A stretch of DNA of 5,416 nt from Candidatus Sulfotelmatobacter sp. (GTDB lineage: Bacteria; Acidobacteriota; Terriglobia; Terriglobales; SbA1), in NCBI GenBank assembly GCA_030151135.1, contig JASLEQ010000441.1, positions 1 through 5,416 on the forward strand. The letters run 5' to 3'. The position numbers were made by a program, and so were the translations under genes. The notes beneath the pieces are model-generated. The model saw nothing but the letters and a program-made list of their open reading frames with translations. It was not told where the DNA came from and ran no database searches. How positions within the stretch are numbered: position 1 is the stretch's first letter; each line of letters begins with the position of its first letter. Of the stretch, positions 1 to 4,590 are shown one piece after another.

Positions 1-268
1 CGATAGGAAGCCAGATCCCGAACAGTTCCAGGAAGAACACGAGCGGCAGATTGCCCAGAAAGGTCACCTGCCGGGCATAAGCAGCCGGCCCATTCTGGCC
101 AATGGCGGTCGAGTTCGATACCAGGATGTGCTCGAACAAAAATGCGCCGACGGGGATGATGCCGGTAAGCGAATGCAGTCTGCGCAGGACGAATGAAATT
201 CCCTGGCCGGCCCGCAAGGGAGCGACGCCATGCGCTAACGCGGGAGCAGAAGAACTGGCTGACGCCAC
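1..268 (-). CDS. sdhC: Succinate dehydrogenase/fumarate reductase cytochrome b558 subunit SdhC (N-terminal part, runs off left edge)
   Basis: This is the di-haem membrane anchor of complex II; it passes electrons between the SdhAB flavoprotein/iron-sulfur subunits and the quinone pool. Eighty-nine codons are visible. After a variable tail of about 25 residues come RRLHSLTGIIPVGAFLFEH and, near residues 66-89, a segment with LPLVFFLELFGIWLP. These match the Bacillus subtilis-type b558 family (usually about 200-230 residues). His32 and His47 correspond to B. subtilis SdhC His13 and His28; the latter is an established haem ligand. The first membrane helix is around residues 34-50 and the second begins around 74. 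The start is GTG at 268: AAGGAG lies 5 nt upstream, and an in-frame TAA four codons upstream (278-280) rules out a nearby longer form. The remaining helices, and probably sdhA and sdhB, lie beyond the left edge. Family assignment is by recalled motif similarity. Confidence 0.9.
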   Translation of the reverse strand, partial: MASASSSAPALAHGVAPLRAGQGISFVLRRLHSLTGIIPVGAFLFEHILVSNSTAIGQNGPAAYARQVTFLGNLPLVFFLELFGIWLPI

Positions 269-273
269 AGAAG

Positions 274-279
274 CTCCTT
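274..279 (-). promoter_or_regulatory. Ribosome binding site of sdhC
   Basis: Read on the minus strand this is AAGGAG, 5 nt before the GTG at 268. It is a near-perfect Shine-Dalgarno match and, with the in-frame stop just upstream, fixes the sdhC start at a non-ATG codon. Confidence 0.85.
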
Positions 280-308
280 AAAAGTTCGACAATGACAAAA
301 GAACTTTT
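280..308. repeat. Perfect 8-bp inverted repeat across the predicted sdhC transcription start (candidate operator)
   Basis: AAAAGTTC at 280-287 and GAACTTTT at 301-308 are exact reverse complements separated by 13 bp, so the arm centres are 21 bp (two helical turns) apart. The element lies directly between the -10 hexamer (310-315) and the ribosome binding site (274-279). With a start site near 303, part of the upstream arm would not be transcribed. That favours a DNA operator for a dimeric regulator over an RNA hairpin. The regulator is unknown; the role is inference from position. Confidence 0.5.
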
Positions 309-309
309 C

Positions 310-339
310 ATTATCGTGCCCGCGAAGAAGTGAAGTCAA
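310..339 (-). promoter_or_regulatory. Predicted sigma70-type promoter of sdhC
   Basis: On the minus strand the -35 is TTGACT (334-339) and the -10 is GATAAT (310-315), each 5 of 6 to consensus, with an 18-bp spacer. The predicted start near 303 gives a leader of about 35 nt before the GTG at 268. This separates sdhC transcription from the HAD gene upstream. Confidence 0.75.
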
Positions 340-450
340 GGAATGGAGTGACTCAGCACGCGCCGGTCCTTGATTAGTCGTTAACCAGCCCGGACGAAGC
401 ACGATGGAGTAACCCAGTGCGGGCACCCCGGCGAAACATTTGCCGCCCAG

Positions 451-1101
451 TTACAGATCCTCAAGAGATTTTCTTAGCTCTTTGAACGATTCGACCACCA
501 TATCGGCGCCTGCGCTGCTCAGTGATCGGCGATCGAAGGTTGTCGTGAGGGCGACGGAAAAGCAGCCGGCAGCCTTCGCCCCTTGCAATCCATTCATTGA
601 GTCTTCGATGACCCAACAATCTTCCGGGCTTAATTCCAGATCTCGCATGGCGATCTGGAAGACTTCCGGATCCGGCTTGGGACGATGTTTTCGTCCGGCA
701 TCCACGATCGTCTCGAACGGATTGCCAATTCCCAGCAGTTTCAAAAGGACCTCGCGATTCCTGGCAGTTGCCGAAGTAGCGAGCGCGATGCGGTAACGTG
801 TTTTAGCCCAAAGCACAAATTCCGCCGCGCCCGGAACCGGCTTGATCTCGTGTTCCATTTTTTCGAAAATCTGGTGTTTGCGATGCAGCCAGTCACCAAT
901 CTCGTCCACGCTCAGCCCTCGCTGGCTGAGGACTTCCGGAATCATGGTCGCATCCGGACGTCCCTTGTAGCTGTCATATACAGACTCGGGCAGCGTGAAT
1001 CCGACTTCTCCAAACATGATCTCCTTGGCTCGCTTGTGCAGCGGTTCGGAGTCGATGAGAACACCGTCCATGTCGAAGATCAAAGCTTTTGGGTTTTTCA
1101 T
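451..1101 (-). CDS. HAD-superfamily subfamily IA hydrolase (beta-phosphoglucomutase/phosphatase-like)
   Basis: A soluble phosphohydrolase or phosphomutase of the haloacid dehalogenase superfamily; 216 residues, the usual size for subfamily IA. All four motifs are visible, numbering from the ATG at 1101. Motif I is FDMDGVLIDSE, with nucleophile Asp10 and acid/base Asp12. Motif II is ALATSA, with Thr109 or Ser110. Motif III is Lys142 in RPKPDP. Motif IV is WVIEDSMNG, with Glu166-Asp167 binding magnesium. A helical cap lies between motifs I and II (about residues 18-85). The layout resembles beta-phosphoglucomutase and small sugar-phosphate or nucleotide phosphatases; substrate cannot be read from sequence. 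A GTG five codons upstream (1116), only 9 nt after the rdgB stop, is an alternative start; neither has a clear Shine-Dalgarno. I prefer ATG because conserved sequence begins right after it. Probably cotranscribed with rdgB, so a clean-up role is plausible but inferred. Confidence 0.9.
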   Translation of the reverse strand: MKNPKALIFDMDGVLIDSEPLHKRAKEIMFGEVGFTLPESVYDSYKGRPDATMIPEVLSQRGLSVDEIGDWLHRKHQIFEKMEHEIKPVPGAAEFVLWAKTRYRIALATSATARNREVLLKLLGIGNPFETIVDAGRKHRPKPDPEVFQIAMRDLELSPEDCWVIEDSMNGLQGAKAAGCFSVALTTTFDRRSLSSAGADMVVESFKELRKSLEDL

Positions 1102-1125
1102 GGGGCTTGCTGTCACGGAATGAGT

Positions 1126-1761
1126 TTAGACGTATTTTTCGGGAAATTGCTTGGCAATCCATTCCAGAAACTGGCGAAAGGCTGCCCCGCGATGGCTGTA
1201 TTTTGATTTTTCCTCGGCCGACAGTTCGGCAAAAGTTTTCTGAATTTGCGGAAAATAAAAGAGTGGATCGTAGCCGAAGCCGTTCGTGCCGCGTTCCGCC
1301 TCGAGAATTCGTCCCTCGGCCGTCCCCCGAAACGTGGCCAGCGAGCTGCCGTCACGAGCTGCAACCAGCACGCATACGAATCGCCCAGTTCGCTTATCCG
1401 GCGGAACGCCCTTGAGCTCGCGCAGCACTCTCGCATTATTTAAGTCATCGTCCGTGTTGGCGTCGGCGAGGTGCGGCTCATCGGCCGCATAACGCGCCGA
1501 GTGCACTCCGGGTGCGCCGTCTAGTGCGTCGATCTCGATCCCGGAATCGTCGGCCAGCACCATCTCGCCCGGGACATACCTGCTATATTGTTCGGCCTTT
1601 TTACGGGCGTTCTCTTCGAACGTGTGTCCATCTTCAACAACCAGCGGAAGGGAAGAAAAATTGGGGATACCGGCGATCTCGATACCGTGCACAGCAGCAG
1701 CCCCAGCAAAATCGCGCAGCTTGCCGGCATTCGAAGTTGCGATAAGGATCTTTTTCGACAT
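1126..1761 (-). CDS. rdgB: RdgB/HAM1 family XTP/dITP diphosphatase (non-canonical purine NTP pyrophosphatase)
   Basis: This cytoplasmic house-cleaning enzyme hydrolyses dITP, ITP and XTP to the monophosphate and pyrophosphate, keeping deaminated purines out of DNA and RNA. The 211 residues match the family length. Diagnostic blocks appear in order: the nucleotide-binding TSNAGKLRDF (residues 9-18, Lys14); TFEENARKKA (47-56, with Glu50 and Lys55 in conserved places); ADDSGIEIDALDGAPGVHSA (70-89), where Asp72 aligns with the catalytic Asp69 of E. coli RdgB; GFGYDPLF (161-168); and SHRGAA (189-194). ATG at 1761 is preceded by GGAG only 2 nt away, so initiation may depend partly on coupling to the membrane-protein gene that ends 41 nt upstream. 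The HAD hydrolase follows 9-24 nt downstream. No key residue appears lost. Function is inferred from strong family similarity. Confidence 0.96.
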   Translation of the reverse strand: MSKKILIATSNAGKLRDFAGAAAVHGIEIAGIPNFSSLPLVVEDGHTFEENARKKAEQYSRYVPGEMVLADDSGIEIDALDGAPGVHSARYAADEPHLADANTDDDLNNARVLRELKGVPPDKRTGRFVCVLVAARDGSSLATFRGTAEGRILEAERGTNGFGYDPLFYFPQIQKTFAELSAEEKSKYSHRGAAFRQFLEWIAKQFPEKYV

Positions 1762-1802
1762 AACTCCGCTGCGCCTGCACGGCTTTCGCTAGCGGCCGGG
1801 CT

Positions 1803-3485
1803 TTATCCCCCGATAGTCGCTCGGCTGCGCGCCGCACTCGGACTGCGTAATCTCCTGATCCACCACAGAAAAATCGCGGCTGACATCAACCCTGAAATCA
1901 AGCAGCCAAGTGTCCGGTCCCAGGTCCGCACCAGCCGAACCTCAATTCGGTTCATGCCCGCTTGAATGGGTAGCAACATCTGTCCTGTCGACGCGCGTGC
2001 TCCTACTTCCACCTCCTGCCCGTTCACCGTCGCTTTCCATGCGGGATAGGCGAAAAGTTTCAGCGCCACTCGATCAGCCGCCGAACTCTGCACCGTGAAT
2101 TCTTTCTTTTCGGCGCCCCATTGCTGCACGCGAATATCGGCCCGCGCCGGCCCCTCCACGGTGACTTTGCGGGCGCCTTTGTCGATCGCTCCCGGATCGG
2201 CGCCCAGGGGAGTGTATTCATCGGTTCCTTCGTATCCCGCTTCGATGTACATGTTGTCCTGCATCTCGCGAAGGTCGGCGGTTGCATCCCACCAGGGCGC
2301 CTGTACCCGATGCCAGGCAAACACGATCAACATCACCGAAACAACGCATACAATGCCACGCAGCCACCAGCTCTTCAGTCCGGCCGTGACCAGCAACACG
2401 AAAATCATGCTCAAGCATAGGAGCCATCGCCACGGGAACTGCATGAACTGGAGTTTCGGCAAAACGTTCCACAGAACCAGGGACGCGGGGAACATCACAA
2501 ATGCACAGGCAATTCCCCAGGCGCACAGCGCGGCCCACAAATTCCGTCGCTCCTGTCGCCACCCCTTGGCCGCGATCAGCCCGAGAGCGGTGATCGCTAT
2601 CTCCAATACGGCGACCCATGAAATGATGCGATTGAAAGCGTCGTGATCCGCGTCGGTTGTGTGAATGAAAAGGAAGTTGTCCGCAGGACGCGATCCCGCG
2701 GAGACCGCGTTCGCGATCTCGATCCAGCGCTGTTCATAGATCGCGGGCAGCAGATAGAAAGCCGCGACGCATGCGCCCAGGAGAATCCCGCCGGCGGCGA
2801 TGAAAAAGATCGCTGGAGATTTCCTGCGCCAGGCCAGGACCACGGCCAGCAGTGCCAGCGAATAATGAATCATTACGGCTGCGGGTGCGTTCGTCAGCCA
2901 AGCCGCTGCCAGCAGAAATCCAAGCGGCACAATGACCCGGCGCTCTCCCTCTGCCGCCCGCAACACCAGCAACAACAGCACAGGAACCAGGCAACTGGCC
3001 AGCAATTCGGCAAAGGCGCTGCGCCAATAAACGATGACGAGATGGTAGGGATTCACCGCGTAAAAAACGGCGGCAAATGCCGCGTCCCGGCGAGAGAACC
3101 AGCGCCGCGCCAGCAGAAACATCGACGATCCCGCCAGCACCAGCGCGATCCATATATAGATCGGTGAAGCGATCGTCCACGGGAAAATCGCGCTGATCAC
3201 TCCGCCCAACGTCCACGATGCAGGTGGATAGAAAATAAATCGCGGCTCGCCATAACCGAAATGCGCGAGCGCCGCCCATCGAGGAAATAAAATCCCGTGT
3301 CTCCACTGGCCCAGCACTTCAAGCCAGGAGTACAGATGAAACTCGACGTCGTGTCCAGAGGGAGTACCGAAGAAGAAGAAAGGAATCTCTGTGGCGAATG
3401 CGGCGGCCCCAATCGCCAGCAGCGGCATCCATAGCAGGCGCGGTTTTCGGTCGGACGCTGCGCCGCGACTTGCCGTCGTACTCAA
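1803..3485 (-). CDS. Polytopic membrane protein of the PTPS-related/YfhO-like (GT-C-like) class
   Basis: The protein has 560 residues. The first TM segment is about residues 18-39, followed by roughly ten more to about 391, a soluble non-cytoplasmic-looking region at about 395-520, and a last TM at about 523-543. The first loop after TM1 holds GHDVEFHLYSW (44-54). Acidic residues there are typical of GT-C polyprenyl-phosphate-sugar glycosyltransferases; Asp46 and Glu48 are candidates. QFMQFPWRW (346-354) resembles the FPWR block of membrane proteins labelled 6-pyruvoyl-tetrahydropterin-synthase-related (PF10131). The C-terminal domain contains FAYPAWKATVNGQEVEV (478-494), like the YfhO beta-sandwich. 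A role in transferring a lipid-linked sugar or modifying envelope glycans is inferred; despite the family name, no pterin chemistry is implied. The start is TTG at 3485: it is the first initiator after an in-frame TGA, with GGAG 3 nt and GAGGAAGG 11 nt upstream, and the next ATG (Met20) would cut into TM1. Probably the first gene of an operon with rdgB and the HAD gene. Confidence 0.82.
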   Translation of the reverse strand: MSTTASRGAASDRKPRLLWMPLLAIGAAAFATEIPFFFFGTPSGHDVEFHLYSWLEVLGQWRHGILFPRWAALAHFGYGEPRFIFYPPASWTLGGVISAIFPWTIASPIYIWIALVLAGSSMFLLARRWFSRRDAAFAAVFYAVNPYHLVIVYWRSAFAELLASCLVPVLLLLVLRAAEGERRVIVPLGFLLAAAWLTNAPAAVMIHYSLALLAVVLAWRRKSPAIFFIAAGGILLGACVAAFYLLPAIYEQRWIEIANAVSAGSRPADNFLFIHTTDADHDAFNRIISWVAVLEIAITALGLIAAKGWRQERRNLWAALCAWGIACAFVMFPASLVLWNVLPKLQFMQFPWRWLLCLSMIFVLLVTAGLKSWWLRGIVCVVSVMLIVFAWHRVQAPWWDATADLREMQDNMYIEAGYEGTDEYTPLGADPGAIDKGARKVTVEGPARADIRVQQWGAEKKEFTVQSSAADRVALKLFAYPAWKATVNGQEVEVGARASTGQMLLPIQAGMNRIEVRLVRTWDRTLGCLISGLMSAAIFLWWIRRLRSPSAARSRATIGG

Positions 3486-3630
3486 GTTCTCCAGAACCTT
3501 CCTCGCACGATCCGGATTTCAACAAAGTCAAAAGATCAGACCGTCTCAATTTAACTCAGATTTAATATGACTGACATCTTTACGCAATGCGCCCGCGATA
3601 CCGTAATCGCAATTGGGGTGGAACAGACCA
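3486..3630. other. Leader of the membrane-protein operon; no gene seen
   Basis: This non-coding stretch precedes the membrane-protein gene. It becomes AT-rich around 3535-3575, as expected near a promoter, but I cannot find a convincing -35/-10 pair. Two near-copies of TTAAAT-GAG occur 11 bp apart on the minus strand (about 3545-3566). A small dyad, GCGAT and ATCGC, lies at 3595-3610. No conserved ORF or recognised riboswitch is visible. Confidence 0.4.
3489..3504 (-). promoter_or_regulatory. Ribosome binding region supporting the TTG start of the membrane protein
   Basis: Read on the minus strand this holds GAGGAAGG (3497-3504), 11 nt before the TTG at 3485, and GGAG (3489-3492), 3 nt before it. 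Neither spacing is ideal, but together with the in-frame TGA upstream they make TTG the only sensible initiator. Confidence 0.5.
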
Positions 3631-3684
3631 CGAGGAATTGAGGGACTCGCGTCAGAGACGGGACTCGGGTTCTTCAATTCCTCG
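3631..3684. repeat. Long imperfect inverted repeat / stem-loop in the intergenic region
   Basis: CGAGGAATTGA (3631-3641) and TCAATTCCTCG (3674-3684) are perfect 11-bp complements. Pairing continues inward to 3653/3662, giving 19 Watson-Crick pairs, 3 G-U pairs and a single mismatch (3650 with 3665) around an 8-nt loop (3654-3661). The three wobble pairs work only in RNA of the plus strand; in minus-strand RNA they become C-A mismatches. The arms also carry a direct repeat, GGGACTCG at 3642-3649 and 3660-3667. No U-run follows on either strand, so it does not look like a simple intrinsic terminator. It could be a dispersed intergenic repeat, a small structured RNA or a DNA cruciform or binding element. 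Confidence 0.6.
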
Positions 3685-3696
3685 ATAAAAACCCGA
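3665..3696. repeat. Alternative 7-bp stem overlapping the 3' arm of the long stem-loop
   Basis: TCGGGTT (3665-3671) and AACCCGA (3690-3696) are perfect complements with an 18-nt loop. This stem uses bases that pair in the larger 3631-3684 hairpin, so in a single RNA the two structures exclude each other. It is fully Watson-Crick on both strands. Confidence 0.4.
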
Positions 3697-3804
3697 AGCC
3701 TCTCGCTCCGCTCGCGTTGTCCTGCCCGACCAGCTTCCCGATTTCCTGCCCAGAAACGCCGCTCAGACCTGCCACGGGAGGCTTTTCATTTCGCCGGATA
3801 GCGA
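3697..3804. other. Downstream region of the VOC gene; no gene seen
   Basis: This non-coding stretch after the VOC stop is pyrimidine-rich on the plus strand around 3697-3750, with repeated CGCTC-type words near 3703-3716. I see no clear rho-independent terminator for the VOC gene and no conserved reading frame. Confidence 0.35.
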
Positions 3805-4452
3805 TTAATTTGCAGGCCCTGCAAACAGCAACAGGTTGCCATCCGGATCTTTGACAATAAAGTTCCTCGCGCCCCACGGCTGCTTTTTTAGCCTCTGCTG
3901 AAAGGCAACGCCTGTGGATTGAAATTCCAGAAACAGCAGCTTGATTTCTTCTGCCGTGGCCACAACCATAGATGCCGATAACAGGCCTTCGCGCTCGCGG
4001 AGAGCCGAGTCGAACAGTGGCGTATCGACATGTCTCAGGTTAAGCCGCGCGCCGTCGCGAGCCACCTGCGCGTAATAGGCGGGTTTGCCGTAGCTGAACA
4101 CCAGCGAAAAGCCTAACTTCTTACAGAAAAAATCGCACGAGGTTTGTATGTCGGCCACGAACAGTTGCGGCTCCGCCGTGACAATCTTTGCTTTTACAGG
4201 CGATGACTTCGGCTTTGGCGCGCGACTCGAAATGCCGTCCTTCAACGCTTGCCAACTGTCGAAACCGTTCTGCCTCGCGACCAGTTCTTGCGCGTCCTTC
4301 AGTTTGAAGCCCGATTGAAGAATCTTCGCATCCGTCATATGCATAAATGCGGGCAGATGCTCGCGGATTTGAGCGGCCACGGGATAGTGTCCTTCGCGAT
4401 GCCAGCGAAGTGTGAGCTTGGCTTGTTTCTTTAGGTTTTCCAGGCTGGGCAT
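3805..4452 (-). CDS. VOC (glyoxalase/bleomycin resistance/dioxygenase) family protein with N-terminal helical module
   Basis: The protein has 215 residues from the ATG at 4452. Residues 1-75 are a charged helical module beginning MPSLENLKKQAK and containing KLKDAQELVARQNGFDSWQA (50-69). The AQ..AR..GF.SW..L pattern also occurs ahead of VOC or ankyrin domains in other environmental bacteria. A Lys/Pro/Ser linker (about 76-92) leads to one VOC domain (about 95-213). It has PQLFVADIQTSCDFFCKKLG near its start, LNLRHVD in the middle (His141 a possible metal ligand) and KDPDGNLLLFAG at the end, where the usual metal-binding Glu of DPDGN.IE is replaced by Leu. VOC proteins act as metal-dependent lyases or dioxygenases or as drug-binding sequestration proteins; the substrate here is unknown. 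An in-frame ATG at 4485 would add 11 residues. I chose 4452 because GGAG lies 6 nt upstream and the family-like N-terminus starts there. It has its own promoter and no close partner gene. Confidence 0.86.
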   Translation of the reverse strand: MPSLENLKKQAKLTLRWHREGHYPVAAQIREHLPAFMHMTDAKILQSGFKLKDAQELVARQNGFDSWQALKDGISSRAPKPKSSPVKAKIVTAEPQLFVADIQTSCDFFCKKLGFSLVFSYGKPAYYAQVARDGARLNLRHVDTPLFDSALREREGLLSASMVVATAEEIKLLFLEFQSTGVAFQQRLKKQPWGARNFIVKDPDGNLLLFAGPAN

Positions 4453-4458
4453 GTAGGT

Positions 4459-4462
4459 CTCC
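4459..4462 (-). promoter_or_regulatory. Ribosome binding site deciding the VOC gene start
   Basis: On the minus strand this is GGAG, 6 nt before the ATG at 4452. Its canonical spacing is the main reason to prefer that start over the in-frame ATG at 4485, whose best match (GAAGGG) partly overlaps a small hairpin. Confidence 0.6.
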
Positions 4463-4491
4463 ACGATGGAATCGTAGGTGGGCATTGCCCT

Positions 4492-4506
4492 TCGGCGAGC
4501 CGCCGA
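4492..4506 (-). other. Small GC-rich hairpin in the VOC gene leader
   Basis: TCGGCG and CGCCGA form a perfect 6-bp stem around a 3-nt loop. In the predicted transcript it lies about 15-30 nt from the 5' end and touches the Shine-Dalgarno-like sequence of the upstream ATG at 4485, leaving the site for the ATG at 4452 free. It could stabilise the leader, or be chance in GC-rich DNA. Confidence 0.3.
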
Positions 4507-4526
4507 TGCATCCTACATGCGAACGC

Positions 4527-4556
4527 AGTATCCGCGAGCGCCGCATTTATTGTCAA
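4527..4556 (-). promoter_or_regulatory. Predicted sigma70-type promoter of the VOC gene
   Basis: On the minus strand there is an exact TTGACA -35 (4551-4556), an 18-bp spacer, and GATACT (4527-4532; 4 of 6 to consensus) as -10. The predicted start near 4520 gives a leader of about 67 nt to the ATG at 4452. It lies in the gap after the PilZ stop, so the VOC gene need not depend on PilZ-gene transcription. Confidence 0.65.
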
Positions 4557-4590
4557 TGGAGTGGACTTCAGAGGCCGAGGGCCGTGAAAA

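Noticed and set aside
427..450. Possible intrinsic terminator just after the HAD gene
   Set aside because: Only a short, mismatched GGC/GCC stem forms on the minus strand and no U-run follows.
685..1206. Plus-strand open frame crossing the HAD/rdgB junction
   Set aside because: It spans two well-supported minus-strand genes and encodes nothing recognisable, so it is a frame shadow.
1762..1802. Separate promoter or regulatory hairpin between the membrane-protein gene and rdgB
   Set aside because: The 41-bp gap has only short GC-rich self-complementary words (such as GCTAGC) and no promoter-like hexamers.
2095..3167. Two long plus-strand open frames (2095-2646 and 2643-3167) opposite the membrane-protein gene
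   Set aside because: Their translations are low-complexity and rich in Arg, Gln, His and Ser, with no recognisable family. They mirror the codon pattern of a clearly real minus-strand membrane protein.
3486..3600. Sigma70 promoter for the membrane-protein operon
   Set aside because: Candidates such as TTGCGT or TTGACT lack a -10 hexamer at acceptable spacing, so none was listed.
3613..3801. Possible 62-residue plus-strand peptide in the intergenic region
   Set aside because: No convincing Shine-Dalgarno and no recognisable similarity; it is Arg/Ser-rich and overlaps the stem-loop, which explains the sequence better.
3674..3877. Possible 67-residue minus-strand peptide overlapping the VOC gene end
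   Set aside because: It starts inside the VOC gene in another frame, without a ribosome binding site, and runs into the structured intergenic DNA.
4570..4585. GGCC-GAG-GGCC hairpin after the PilZ gene as terminator
   Set aside because: A 4-bp stem with a 3-nt loop and no following U-run is too weak to call.
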